NCBI GenBank assembly: GCA_026390115.1
Contig: JAPLGO010000012.1
Location: 358,033 to 422,032, forward strand
Length of the DNA: 64,000 nt
DNA from: Campylobacterales bacterium
GTDB lineage: Bacteria; Campylobacterota; Campylobacteria; Campylobacterales; Sulfurimonadaceae
Direction: 5' to 3'
Shown in pieces: positions 17,772 through 26,952 of this stretch. Numbering within the stretch: the first letter of the stretch is position 1; every line of letters starts with the position of its first letter. The translations under genes and the position numbers were made by a program. The notes beneath the pieces were generated by a model, which worked only from the letters and a program-made list of their open reading frames with translations, searched no databases and had not been told where the DNA came from.

Positions 17772-20600
17772 ATGAAAAAAAAAGATTATATAAAAATTAC
17801 AGGTGCTAGAGAAAATAATTTAAAAAATATTTCGTTGGATATTCCAAAAAATGAGTTGGTTGTTTTTACAGGACTCAGCGGAAGCGGTAAATCAACTTTG
17901 GCATTTGATACTCTTTATGCGGAGGGGCAGAGACGCTATATGGAGTCTCTTTCTTCTTATGCCAGACAGTTTTTAGACCGTATCGGCAAGCCCGATGTGG
18001 ACAAGATAGAGGGGCTTACTCCGGCTATCGCCATAGACCAAAAAACAACTTCTAAAAATCCTCGCTCGACTGTTGGAACAATTACTGAGATTTATGATTA
18101 CTTTAGACTTCTTTATGCAAGAGTAGGCATTCAGCATTGCCATAAATGCAACAAAGTTATATCGCAGATGAGTGCTTCGGATATCATTAAAGAGGTAGCA
18201 AAACTTCCAGAAGGTGCGAAACTTGTTCTTTTGGCTCCAGTTGTAAATGAGAAAAAGGGTGCGTATGCCGACGTGTTAGAGTCGCTTGTTCATAAAGGGT
18301 ATGTGAGAGCCATGATAGACGGCGTGATGGTGCGTCTCGACGAGGATATTGAGCTAAGTAAGACCAAAAAACATACCATTAAAGTTGTCATAGACAGGGT
18401 TGTGGTAAATGCAGAAAATAGAGAAAGAATTGCGGCAGATGTTGAAAAAGCCCTCAAAGAGAGTTATGGCGAACTTGAGATTGATATTTTAAATCATGAA
18501 GAGTTGGGTTTGAAAAAATCTCACATGCACTATTCCGAACACAATGCATGTTTTGATTGCAAGATAAGTTTTGAACCGCTTGAACCGCTCTCTTTTTCAT
18601 TCAATTCACCCAAAGGTGCATGTCCGGAGTGCGACGGCTTAGGCCTTCGCTACGCACTGGACCATGAAAAAATAATCGACCAAGATTTGAGTATTGAAAC
18701 AGGTGCTGTTAAGATTGTTTACGGCTTCAACAAGGGATATTACTTTACATTTTTAAAGGGTTTTTGTGCGGCAAATAAGATTGACACAAAAATCCCTTAT
18801 TCAGAGTTGCCGGAGTATCAGAAAAAGGCAATTCTTCACGGCGGCATAGAAGAGGTTTCTTTTTTGTGGAAAAATCATGAAGTAAAGAAGATGTGGCCCG
18901 GAATTATCAAAATAGCCTACGACATGTTCAAAGATGAGAAGGAGTTAGCCGATTACATGAGTGAAAAGGTCTGTAATATTTGTGGTTCTCATAGATTAAA
19001 ACGAGAGTCTTTAGCCGTAAAAGTCGGGCAAAAAGGTATTGCAGAACTTTTAGACATGCCTATAAATAAGAGTTATGAGTGGTTCAAAGATAAAGAGAAT
19101 TTCAGCTATTTATCAGACCAAAGCACGCAGATTTCCGCACCGATTTTAAACGAAATCAGAGAGAGGCTCTACTTTTTATTTGATGTCGGACTCGGTTACA
19201 TAACTTTGGGGCGTGATGCCAGAACAATCAGCGGCGGCGAAGCACAAAGAATCCGCATAGCTTCACAAATCGGCAGCGGTCTGACGGGTGTTTTATATGT
19301 TTTAGATGAGCCGAGTATTGGGCTTCATGAACGAGATACACTCAAACTAATCCGAACGCTGAGAAGTTTGCAGGAGAAGGGCAACAGCGTAATAGTTGTG
19401 GAGCATGATAAAGAGACGATTGAAAATGCCGACTTCATAGTGGACATAGGAAGCGGGGCAGGGAGATTCGGCGGAGAGGTTGTTTTTAGCGGAACTTTGG
19501 ATATGCTCAAAAAAGCTAAGACACTGACGGCAGATTACATGTTCGGCAGAAAAAAGATAGAATATTTTTACAGACGACCGCAAGATAAGTATATTGAGAT
19601 AAAAAATGTTACTCTCAACAACATCACAAATCTGAGTGCCAAAATTCCGCTCAATAACTTTGTCTGTATTACAGGAGTGAGCGGAAGCGGAAAAAGCTCA
19701 CTTATGCTTCAAACGCTCCTTCCAACCGCCAGAGCGCTACTCAACCATGCAAGAAAGGTAAACAAAGTTGCGGGTGTAGAGATAACAGGTTTAGAGCATG
19801 TGGACAAGGTGATTTATCTCGATCAAAGCCCGATAGGCAGGACTCCGCGAAGTAATCCGGCAACCTATACAGGTGTGATGGATGAGATACGAGAGCTTTT
19901 TTCTAAAACAAAAGAGTCACAAATAAGAGGTTATACAACCTCGAGATTCAGTTTTAATGTGAAGGGCGGACGATGTGAGAAGTGTCAGGGTGAAGGGCAG
20001 ATAAAAATAGAGATGCACTTTTTGCCAGACATCATGGTCAAGTGCGATACATGCCACGGAACAAGATATAATCAGCAGACTTTGGAAGTACAGTACAAAG
20101 GCAAAACAATATCGGATGTGCTCAACATGAGCGTGGATGAAGCTTTTGAATTTTTTAAACCAATTCCAAAAATTCATCAAATCATGAAAACAATTGTGGA
20201 TGTCGGGCTAGGGTACATCACGTTAGGACAAAACGCCGTAACGCTCTCGGGAGGGGAAGCTCAGCGTATAAAACTGAGTAAAGAGCTAAGCCGAAAAGAT
20301 ACGGGGCAGACACTCTACATTTTAGATGAGCCGACGACAGGGCTTCACTTTGCCGATGTCGATAGACTTACGGGCGTGCTCCACAAATTTGTAGAGCTGG
20401 GAAACAGTGTACTCATCATAGAACACAATCTAGACATGATAAAAAATGCAGACTACATTCTGGATATGGGACCGGAAGGCGGAAGCGGCGGCGGACTTAT
20501 CATAGCCGAGGGAAGCCCGGAAGAGCTGGCTGCAACTTATGAGAAAACAGGAAGTTACACCGGTGAGTATCTTAAAAAAGAGCTTGCACTTCATAAATAG
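17772..20600 (+). CDS. uvrA: Excinuclease ABC subunit A (UvrA)
   Basis: A full-length 942-residue DNA-damage recognition ATPase of nucleotide excision repair. Both ABC modules are intact: Walker A GLSGSGKSTL (about residue 36) and GVSGSGKSSL (about 640), and two ABC signatures (SGGEAQRIRIASQIG and SGGEAQRIKLSKEL). Zinc modules CxxC are at CHKCN, CFDCK, CNICG, CEKC and CDTC. The AGGAG ribosome site precedes ATG 17772. The gene ends near a hairpin shared with convergent coaBC. Confidence 0.97.
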   Translation: MKKKDYIKITGARENNLKNISLDIPKNELVVFTGLSGSGKSTLAFDTLYAEGQRRYMESLSSYARQFLDRIGKPDVDKIEGLTPAIAIDQKTTSKNPRSTVGTITEIYDYFRLLYARVGIQHCHKCNKVISQMSASDIIKEVAKLPEGAKLVLLAPVVNEKKGAYADVLESLVHKGYVRAMIDGVMVRLDEDIELSKTKKHTIKVVIDRVVVNAENRERIAADVEKALKESYGELEIDILNHEELGLKKSHMHYSEHNACFDCKISFEPLEPLSFSFNSPKGACPECDGLGLRYALDHEKIIDQDLSIETGAVKIVYGFNKGYYFTFLKGFCAANKIDTKIPYSELPEYQKKAILHGGIEEVSFLWKNHEVKKMWPGIIKIAYDMFKDEKELADYMSEKVCNICGSHRLKRESLAVKVGQKGIAELLDMPINKSYEWFKDKENFSYLSDQSTQISAPILNEIRERLYFLFDVGLGYITLGRDARTISGGEAQRIRIASQIGSGLTGVLYVLDEPSIGLHERDTLKLIRTLRSLQEKGNSVIVVEHDKETIENADFIVDIGSGAGRFGGEVVFSGTLDMLKKAKTLTADYMFGRKKIEYFYRRPQDKYIEIKNVTLNNITNLSAKIPLNNFVCITGVSGSGKSSLMLQTLLPTARALLNHARKVNKVAGVEITGLEHVDKVIYLDQSPIGRTPRSNPATYTGVMDEIRELFSKTKESQIRGYTTSRFSFNVKGGRCEKCQGEGQIKIEMHFLPDIMVKCDTCHGTRYNQQTLEVQYKGKTISDVLNMSVDEAFEFFKPIPKIHQIMKTIVDVGLGYITLGQNAVTLSGGEAQRIKLSKELSRKDTGQTLYILDEPTTGLHFADVDRLTGVLHKFVELGNSVLIIEHNLDMIKNADYILDMGPEGGSGGGLIIAEGSPEELAATYEKTGSYTGEYLKKELALHK

Positions 20601-20616
20601 ACTTTTTCTATAACCA

Positions 20617-20636
20617 AGGTTGCTTTGTCGCAACCT
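20617..20636. terminator. Hairpin between convergent uvrA and coaBC
   Basis: A 7-bp stem, AGGTTGC with loop TTTGTC and GCAACCT, stands in the 58-base gap between two convergent genes. It lacks a long U-tract on either strand, so it is a weak or factor-assisted terminator candidate. Confidence 0.45.
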
Positions 20637-20658
20637 CCATGCAAGGAGTTAAAAAATT

Positions 20659-21927
20659 TTATAGACTCTTCGCCTGCTCCAGTATACCAAAAGCAACGCT
20701 CAGTTTGTCCCCATGCGGGATGGATTCTACCTTTTCATGTGTGATAAACTCCACCTTATTTGTGTCGCTTCCAAAGCTTGATGAATCTTGAAGTATATTT
20801 AAGCAGACCGCATCTAAGTTTTTTGTTTTTATCATGTTTGAAGCATTTGCGATGGCGTTTAACGCATCCATTTCGGCTTTAAAGCCTACCGTTGTGATGC
20901 CTTCTTTCTCTATTGAGCCTAAAATATCGACATTTTTTTTCATTTTAAGTTCCCATTTCTCGCCCAAAACCTCTTTTTTTAGTTTTCCGCTTTGAGCAAA
21001 TTCCGGTACATAGTCACTTACCGCAGCTGCCATAAAGAGGTAGGGCTTTTTTTGAATAAGGTGGATATGTTCATCTCTCATAAGGGTTGCTTTGGAAAGT
21101 TTTCCCTTCTTCGCAATTCTGACAGAATCTACAAGATACTCCTGCATCTCCTCCGAGCTTTCAACCTCAATTTTATGCATCTCTTTTGGCAGATTCTCTT
21201 CAAATTTTGTGGCAATCAGATTTACATCCGCACCTCTGCAGTAGAGTGCGACAGCCAAGCTTGAAGCCATCTTGCCGCTTGAAAAGTTGGAGATATAACG
21301 GACTTCGTCAATCTTCTCAACCGTTCCTCCACCTGTGACGATAACCATTCTATCTTCCCAAAACTCCTCTTTAAGAAGCACTTTTGCGCACTTGAAAAAT
21401 ATGTCAATCGGTTCAGCCATCGCTCCGTCGCCCGTAGTTTTGCAAGCCAGCTCTTTTGTCTGCGTCTCTACAATCATGTAGTTTGCAATCGCCAACATCT
21501 TTAGATTTGCCTGTGTGATGGGGTTGTGAATCATATTTGTGTTTGCAGACGGTGCAATGATTTTGGTTTTGGCAAATGCCAATGCGCATTGAAGCAGCAT
21601 GTTGTCGGCGATGGCGTTTGCAAGTTTTGCGATGGTGTTGGCTGTGGCTGGTGCTATGACAAACAAATCCGCCCACTGCGTCGTTTTTATATGGTTGTGG
21701 TCGCTCACCCAAGACTCATTCATGTCGTCAAGAATTTGATTTCCGGTAAGAACTTCAAAGCTCAGAGGCGTGACAAATTTTTTAGAGGGTTCGCTCATCA
21801 CCACCTTAACCTCCGCGCCCACTTTTGTAAGGAGGCGAACCAGCTCAAGCGACTTATAGACGGCGATTGAACCCGTAACTCCTAGAAGTATTTTTTTACC
21901 TTTTAATAAATCGGATGGAATAAACAT
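20659..21927 (-). CDS. coaBC: Bifunctional phosphopantothenoylcysteine decarboxylase / phosphopantothenate-cysteine ligase
   Basis: A 422-residue coenzyme A biosynthesis enzyme. The N-terminal flavin-dependent CoaC domain (about 1-185) has GVTGSIAVYKSLELVR, APATANTIAKLANAIADNML and the substrate loop SANTNM. The C-terminal CoaB domain has VTGGGTVEKIDEVRYISNFSSGKM, the nucleotide-binding signature, and a later AAAVSDY segment. It converts 4'-phosphopantothenate plus cysteine to 4'-phosphopantetheine using a nucleoside triphosphate. Length and domain order are normal. Confidence 0.94.
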   Translation of the reverse strand: MFIPSDLLKGKKILLGVTGSIAVYKSLELVRLLTKVGAEVKVVMSEPSKKFVTPLSFEVLTGNQILDDMNESWVSDHNHIKTTQWADLFVIAPATANTIAKLANAIADNMLLQCALAFAKTKIIAPSANTNMIHNPITQANLKMLAIANYMIVETQTKELACKTTGDGAMAEPIDIFFKCAKVLLKEEFWEDRMVIVTGGGTVEKIDEVRYISNFSSGKMASSLAVALYCRGADVNLIATKFEENLPKEMHKIEVESSEEMQEYLVDSVRIAKKGKLSKATLMRDEHIHLIQKKPYLFMAAAVSDYVPEFAQSGKLKKEVLGEKWELKMKKNVDILGSIEKEGITTVGFKAEMDALNAIANASNMIKTKNLDAVCLNILQDSSSFGSDTNKVEFITHEKVESIPHGDKLSVAFGILEQAKSL

Positions 21928-22110
21928 GGCTTGCCTTTATCTTTATTTGACGCGCATTTTAGCACTAAGAATCTTAAGCACTCTTATTTGCAAAATCTGG
22001 AATATTTACATTTAAATTATTATTTTAAGTTCTATCATAATTAAATATAATTACAATTAATTAAATTCAATTTATATTGATTAAGTTGAAATTGTCTTGA
22101 GGAGTTAGAG

Positions 22111-22647
22111 ATGGAGTTAAATAAATTAGTACCATGGAACTGGTTAAAAAAGGAAGAAGAGGAAAAAGGCTGGTCTGTGCCTGTGAAAAGAAGCGAGTTA
22201 AACTTAGATATTTCAAAATCTTTTTATGAGATAGAGACAGAATTTGAGCGTCTTTTTGACTCATTTAAACGAAATTTCAATGTTGGATTTTCAAGTGGTT
22301 CACTATTGAAATCAGATTTCTTCAGCCCGTCTATGGATATTGCTTCGAACGAGAAAGAGTATAGCGTGAAAGTGGAACTTCCAGGATTAGATAAAAATAA
22401 CATAACAATAGAGTGTGTTAATAATACACTAAGAATTAAAGGGGAAAAGAAAGAGGAAAAAGAGAAAGATTATTATCGGGTTGAGCGAAGTTACGGTTCG
22501 TTTGAACGTGTTCTTGGTATGCCAGATGATGCAGATGCAGATAAAATCGAATCTACGTTTAAAGATGGCATACTTTCTGTATCTATTCCAAAAAAAGCGC
22601 TTCCGGTGGCAAATACAAAAAGTATTCCGATTAAAACTGCCTCTTAG
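22111..22647 (+). CDS. Hsp20-family small heat-shock protein
   Basis: A 178-residue chaperone with a variable N-terminal region (1-70), an alpha-crystallin domain (about 72-165: SPSMDIASNEKEYSVKVELPGL, then ITIECVNNTLRIKGEK) and a short C-terminal tail. Such proteins form oligomers that hold unfolding proteins during stress. A GAGGAG ribosome site lies 6 bases before ATG. The 180-bp upstream region is extremely AT-rich; no CIRCE operator is evident. The adjacent convergent Lon-like protease suggests a protein-quality-control pair. Confidence 0.9.
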   Translation: MELNKLVPWNWLKKEEEEKGWSVPVKRSELNLDISKSFYEIETEFERLFDSFKRNFNVGFSSGSLLKSDFFSPSMDIASNEKEYSVKVELPGLDKNNITIECVNNTLRIKGEKKEEKEKDYYRVERSYGSFERVLGMPDDADADKIESTFKDGILSVSIPKKALPVANTKSIPIKTAS

Positions 22648-22657
22648 AAGTAAAAAA

Positions 22658-22666
22658 GGGGGGGGG
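22658..22666 (+). repeat. Homopolymeric G9 tract
   Basis: Nine consecutive G, flanked by A-runs, in the 28-bp gap between the convergent hsp20 and lon-like genes. Long G-tracts in Campylobacterota are often slippage sites for phase variation, but here the tract lies outside both reading frames, so an effect on protein sequence is not expected. Confidence 0.85.
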
Positions 22667-22675
22667 AAAAGTGCT

Positions 22676-25075
22676 CTATATATTTTGAGTACCGTTTTCT
22701 TCCTCTCCTTTTTTGTTCCTATTTTCATGATAAAACTCTTTTGCAATTTGTGAGAGTTCCTGCAACCTTGCAATAACCCTTTCGTTCACAATAGCAGCTT
22801 CGACACCCGTTAAAATGGAGATACCCTCATCAATTGTTTTAACGCTGTAGAGAGTGAAATAGCCGTCCTTTACCGCTTCTATAATTTCCTGTTTAAGCAT
22901 GAGATGTTTTGTGTTGGCATATGGAATGATAACGCCGTAGGACTCTTTTGGATTTTTACGCATGCAGATGTCAAAAAAGCCCTCGATTTTTTCATTGACC
23001 CCTCCGATAGCCTGAATCTCTCCAAATTGATTGACTGAACCTGTTACAGCAATATTCTGTTTTATAGCCAAATTGCTAAGGGAAGAGATGATGGCATAAA
23101 GCTCGGTAGATGAGGCGCTGTCACCCTCAACCATGCCGTAAGACTGTTCAAAAACAAGGGATGCGGAGAGGCTCAGCGGTATATTCTGTGCATAGGTCGA
23201 GCCGATGTATGCGCTTAAAATCATAATTCCCTTAGAGTGAATCGGCCCGCTCAGCTCAACTTTTTTCTCTATGTCTATGATTTCGCCTTTGCCAATCCTT
23301 GTTCTGGCGGTGATGCGCGAAGCGATACCGAAACTATACCCATCTAAAGAGATGAAACTTAGCGCATTAATCTGACCGACATGTGAACCGCTTAGATTTA
23401 TCATAATCGTTCCCTCATCGATTTGCTCATAGAGCTTTCTTTGAATCCGGTTGAGTCGCTCTTTTTTTGTCTGAAGTGCCTTGTTTATATCCTCTTTGTC
23501 TATTGTGTTCTTATTCTCGTTTTTAGACCAGTAATCCGCCTCTTTAAGCAGGTCTGAGAGTGTTCTTAAGTGCGTTGAAAACTTTGAAGAATGCGAGACT
23601 TCCCTTGAACTCTGCTCAATAACTCTTGCAACGGCATCCGGAGTAAGCGGAAGGAGGCTGTGTTGCTTTGCAACGGTTCCAATCATCTGAGCATAGAGAA
23701 TGATATTCTCATCCGAGGAGGGTATCTCATCTTCAAAGTCGGCATTCACCTTAAAAAGCTCCCCAAAATCGGAGTCGTAGTGGTGCAGAAGGTAGTAGAG
23801 AATTCTTTCTCCTATAAGTATAACCTTAACATCTATGGGAATCGGCTCAGGCTCAAGAGAGGTTGTGGTTAAAAAAGAGTATTGCTGTGCGAGCGACTCT
23901 ATGCGTATCTCTTTGGAGCGTAAAATTCTCTTAAGCTCCTCGTAGGCAAAGGGCTGCATCAAAAGTTTTCTGGCATTGAGCACAAGATAGCCGCCGTTTG
24001 CTCTGTGAAGTGCACCCGGTTTTATCATAGTAAAATCGGTAATGAGCGTACCCACCTGAGAGATGTGCTCAATCTTTCCGACAATATTTTGATGAATAGG
24101 ATTGTCTTCAAAGATAACGGGTGCAGTAGAATCTTTCTCATGAGAGATAAAAAGATTGACTTCATAGCGTGTAAATGAAGGTGTGTAATACTCTTGCATA
24201 AAAGGCGCTATATTCATCTCATCTGTTTTTATCAAAAAATCCCTTACATTTTTGATAACATCCCACTTTAGGGCGTCAAGGTAATCCATGATTTTTTTAG
24301 ACTCTTTATATTTGAGAGAGACATCATTTATAAGCGATTCTACGGAGTTTTCGCTCATTTTTCTACTTAGCTCTTTGAACTCTTTTTTTTCAGCTTTGGT
24401 GAGTTCGCTCACTCTTCTGAGCGCATCTTTTACGATTGCTTCAAAGGCATCCACTTTGCGTGTAATCTCCTCTTTTTGCTCACCCGTTATAGCACTGTAC
24501 TCCTCAGCTGAGAGCCTTTTGCCGTCGATAACAGGCACAAATGTCACTCTGCTCGGAGAGGATACGCTCATAGAAACATCATATTTTTTAGCCTCCTCCT
24601 GCAGGTAGGTGAAAATTTCGGTCTGTTGTTTAACATATTTTTGTGTAATTGCTTCTCTCTCATTATAAAAAGAGTTACTCTCAAAAACAGTGGGAAGTAT
24701 ATCTTTTAGAAGTTCTATAAGTTCATGCATATCCTCTTTAAACTGTTCTGCATCTCCGGCTTGGAACTCAATGGCAATCGGTATTCTAGGGTCTTTAAAG
24801 TTATTTACATAACACCAATCACTCGCTGCACCCTCCAGTTTCGCTTTTTTTTCCAAAAAGTTCATGATAGTGGAGTGTTTTCCCGTTCCAGAAGCCCCCA
24901 TGGCGAAGAGGTTGTATCTATCTTGAGCTATATTTGTAGCAAAATCAACAGCATCCAAAGCATTTTTTTGCCCGAGAGGCTGTTCAAGAAACTCTAACTC
25001 TTCGGTTGTCTTAAATGAAAAAAGTGAACTATCACACGAATGATAAAGTTGTGAAAAGTTGAGAGCATAGTCCAT
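22676..25075 (-). CDS. ATP-dependent Lon-like protease (AAA plus S16 peptidase)
   Basis: A 799-residue protein of the LonB/YcbZ-like group. An N-terminal AAA module has Walker A-like GASGTGKHS (residues 60-68), interrupted by a long coiled-coil insertion (about 140-280, charged helices), then the rest of the AAA module (FLVVLNARKLLMQPFAYEELKR-like region near 370). The C-terminal S16 peptidase has Ser653 in GDSAS and Lys696, the expected 43-residue dyad spacing. It is expected to be a soluble quality-control protease. His after the Walker lysine is atypical. It is convergent with hsp20. Confidence 0.87.
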   Translation of the reverse strand: MDYALNFSQLYHSCDSSLFSFKTTEELEFLEQPLGQKNALDAVDFATNIAQDRYNLFAMGASGTGKHSTIMNFLEKKAKLEGAASDWCYVNNFKDPRIPIAIEFQAGDAEQFKEDMHELIELLKDILPTVFESNSFYNEREAITQKYVKQQTEIFTYLQEEAKKYDVSMSVSSPSRVTFVPVIDGKRLSAEEYSAITGEQKEEITRKVDAFEAIVKDALRRVSELTKAEKKEFKELSRKMSENSVESLINDVSLKYKESKKIMDYLDALKWDVIKNVRDFLIKTDEMNIAPFMQEYYTPSFTRYEVNLFISHEKDSTAPVIFEDNPIHQNIVGKIEHISQVGTLITDFTMIKPGALHRANGGYLVLNARKLLMQPFAYEELKRILRSKEIRIESLAQQYSFLTTTSLEPEPIPIDVKVILIGERILYYLLHHYDSDFGELFKVNADFEDEIPSSDENIILYAQMIGTVAKQHSLLPLTPDAVARVIEQSSREVSHSSKFSTHLRTLSDLLKEADYWSKNENKNTIDKEDINKALQTKKERLNRIQRKLYEQIDEGTIMINLSGSHVGQINALSFISLDGYSFGIASRITARTRIGKGEIIDIEKKVELSGPIHSKGIMILSAYIGSTYAQNIPLSLSASLVFEQSYGMVEGDSASSTELYAIISSLSNLAIKQNIAVTGSVNQFGEIQAIGGVNEKIEGFFDICMRKNPKESYGVIIPYANTKHLMLKQEIIEAVKDGYFTLYSVKTIDEGISILTGVEAAIVNERVIARLQELSQIAKEFYHENRNKKGEEENGTQNI

Positions 25076-25228
25076 AACATTCCTTTAGTATTAGTGATGC
25101 ATTGTAACAAATAATATTTTGATATGTGGTTAATTGATGAAGATAGAAGTAGCAGGTAAATTAAAAAATGCTATTCAATTGCTACACAATATCTGTACAA
25201 TGGCGCCATTAAAAAATAAGGGTCACTC

Positions 25229-26434
25229 TTGAGCAAAAATGTAGTAATTATCGGTGGTGGATATGGCGGACTCAGAGCAGTTGAGTTCTTGGCTAAATAT
25301 AACGATATAAATGTAACACTCATAGATAAAAATCCGTATCACTACCTTCAGACAGAGGCATATGGCTACATTGCAGGCAGATTTGATATACATGATATTG
25401 CAATAGATCTGCAAAAATGGTGTTTGGGATTTAAGCGGAAAGTTTTTTTTGTGAATGAGAGAGCAGACTCCATAGACTTCGGTAGACAAGAGGTAATTAC
25501 AGAGACAAAATCGACGCATTATGATTATCTTGTAATTGCCACTGGCGCGCAAACAAACTTTTTTTCATTTATCGAAGGGCTGAAAGATAATAGTCATGGA
25601 GTTAAAAACCTGCAAAGAGCTTACAATTTCAGACAAGAGTTTGAAGACATTATCTATAAACAGCTTCAAAGTGAAGAGCATGCTGATAAAAACGAGATAA
25701 ATCTAGCTATCGGCGGAGCAGGGCTTAGCGGGGTTGAAGTGGCGGCAGAGATGGCAAATGTTATCCAAGCCTACAGTAAAACTATCGGTGACAGAGCCAG
25801 AGTCATAAAAATATATTTGATTGATGCAAGTGAGACTATTTTACCGGGGATGAGTTCCTATATAGTTAAAAACACTCAAAAGAGATTGGAAAAATTGGGT
25901 GTCAAAATTTTGACAAGTGCATTTATAAGCAATGTGGACAACTCCCATATCTATTTTAAAGATGGCAAAAAATTGCACTACCACTTTATGATTTTCACTG
26001 GCGGTATAAAAGCCGGTAATTTTAATAGTGCAGTTGAGAGTGACAAAAACAGAATCAATCAATTTATCGCCAATCAAGAGTTAAATATCAGGGGCACAAA
26101 AAATGTATTTGCTATAGGTGACTGTGTTGAGATACGAGACAAAGAAGGTAACATGCTTCCTCCCACCGCTCAAATTGCAGAAAAAAGTGCTGAGTATGTT
26201 GCTGAGTGCATCCGAAAAAGAATGGACTCAAAACAAATCGAGCCTTTTGATGCGGACGTGAGCGGTATGTTTATAGCACTTGGCGGGAAATACGCTGTTG
26301 GAGAGATGTTTAAATTCATCAAAGTCAAAGGATACACGGCATATATTCTCAAAAAAGCGATTACACATGCCTACTATTTAGGGCTTCATCTGAGAATTAA
26401 TGCGGGATATAAAAATAGGAACATTCCTCGCTGA
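25229..26434 (+). CDS. Type II NADH dehydrogenase-like flavoprotein (NDH-2)
   Basis: A 401-residue two-dinucleotide-binding flavoprotein. FAD-binding IIGGGYGGLRAVE (residues 6-18), an ATG motif (LVIATGAQTN), NADH-binding AIGGAGLSGVEVAAE and FAD-binding FAIGDC are present, followed by PPTAQIAEKS, the quinone-site region of NDH-2. The hydrophobic or amphipathic C-terminus would anchor it to the membrane. The conserved cysteines of sulfide:quinone reductases are absent, so NADH is the likelier donor. Start is TTG 25229. Confidence 0.8.
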   Translation: MSKNVVIIGGGYGGLRAVEFLAKYNDINVTLIDKNPYHYLQTEAYGYIAGRFDIHDIAIDLQKWCLGFKRKVFFVNERADSIDFGRQEVITETKSTHYDYLVIATGAQTNFFSFIEGLKDNSHGVKNLQRAYNFRQEFEDIIYKQLQSEEHADKNEINLAIGGAGLSGVEVAAEMANVIQAYSKTIGDRARVIKIYLIDASETILPGMSSYIVKNTQKRLEKLGVKILTSAFISNVDNSHIYFKDGKKLHYHFMIFTGGIKAGNFNSAVESDKNRINQFIANQELNIRGTKNVFAIGDCVEIRDKEGNMLPPTAQIAEKSAEYVAECIRKRMDSKQIEPFDADVSGMFIALGGKYAVGEMFKFIKVKGYTAYILKKAITHAYYLGLHLRINAGYKNRNIPR

Positions 26435-26490
26435 TGTGATTAAACCCCGCTACGAATTTTACTCTTTTTTTATTTTAGCTCTAGCTGTGA

Positions 26491-26952
26491 CTACTTTGCC
26501 GTGATTTTGGTATCTTTTGTAATTTGATTACTCAGGCTGGTTATATGGCCATGATCATCATGGTGGACAGTAACAAATTGGCTATTTGCACACTGTTGCA
26601 ATTCTTTATTGTTTACCTGAAAATAATTTGCATAATCATTAGATTTATAGATTAAATGCTCACTTTGAGATTTGTGTCTATTGAGCCGTGATAATAAAAA
26701 CAGTACAATGGGTGTTGCAGTTAACATAAAGATAGCATGCGCAAATGTTACACTATGAATATTGTCATAAATCCAATCGGACATTTCATCAGCCGGTGCT
26801 GTTGACGTAAGTATCCTATAAAATACATGCAGTAAAGGCTTCCACAAATATATAAAGCCTATCCAAAGTAAAATTGTTGCTATATCCCAAACCAATCGTT
26901 TAGATAAAGGCAACTCATGGCGTTTGTTAATAATTAGGTTTTTCATATTCAT
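26491..26952 (-). CDS. pgaD: Poly-N-acetylglucosamine export auxiliary protein PgaD
   Basis: A 153-residue inner-membrane protein with two hydrophobic helices (about 22-46, LVWDIATILLWIGFIYLWKPLL, and 70-90, AHAIFMLTATPIVLFLL) and a C-terminal hydrophilic tail. PgaD binds PgaC and, in E. coli, the pair is activated by cyclic di-GMP. It directly abuts pgaC (26953), the last gene of the pgaBCD operon. Family identity is supported by size, topology, the N-terminal region and linkage. It converges with the NDH-2 gene. Confidence 0.85.
   Translation of the reverse strand: MNMKNLIINKRHELPLSKRLVWDIATILLWIGFIYLWKPLLHVFYRILTSTAPADEMSDWIYDNIHSVTFAHAIFMLTATPIVLFLLSRLNRHKSQSEHLIYKSNDYANYFQVNNKELQQCANSQFVTVHHDDHGHITSLSNQITKDTKITAK

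Noticed and set aside
21959..21984. CIRCE-like TTAGCACT / AAGCACTC upstream of hsp20
   Set aside because: The two parts are direct, not inverted, repeats; a CIRCE operator requires inverted TTAGCACTC-N9-GAGTGCTAA.
25229..26434. Sulfide:quinone oxidoreductase identity for the NDH-2-like gene
   Set aside because: The conserved redox cysteines of SQR are missing, and the quinone region fits NDH-2.
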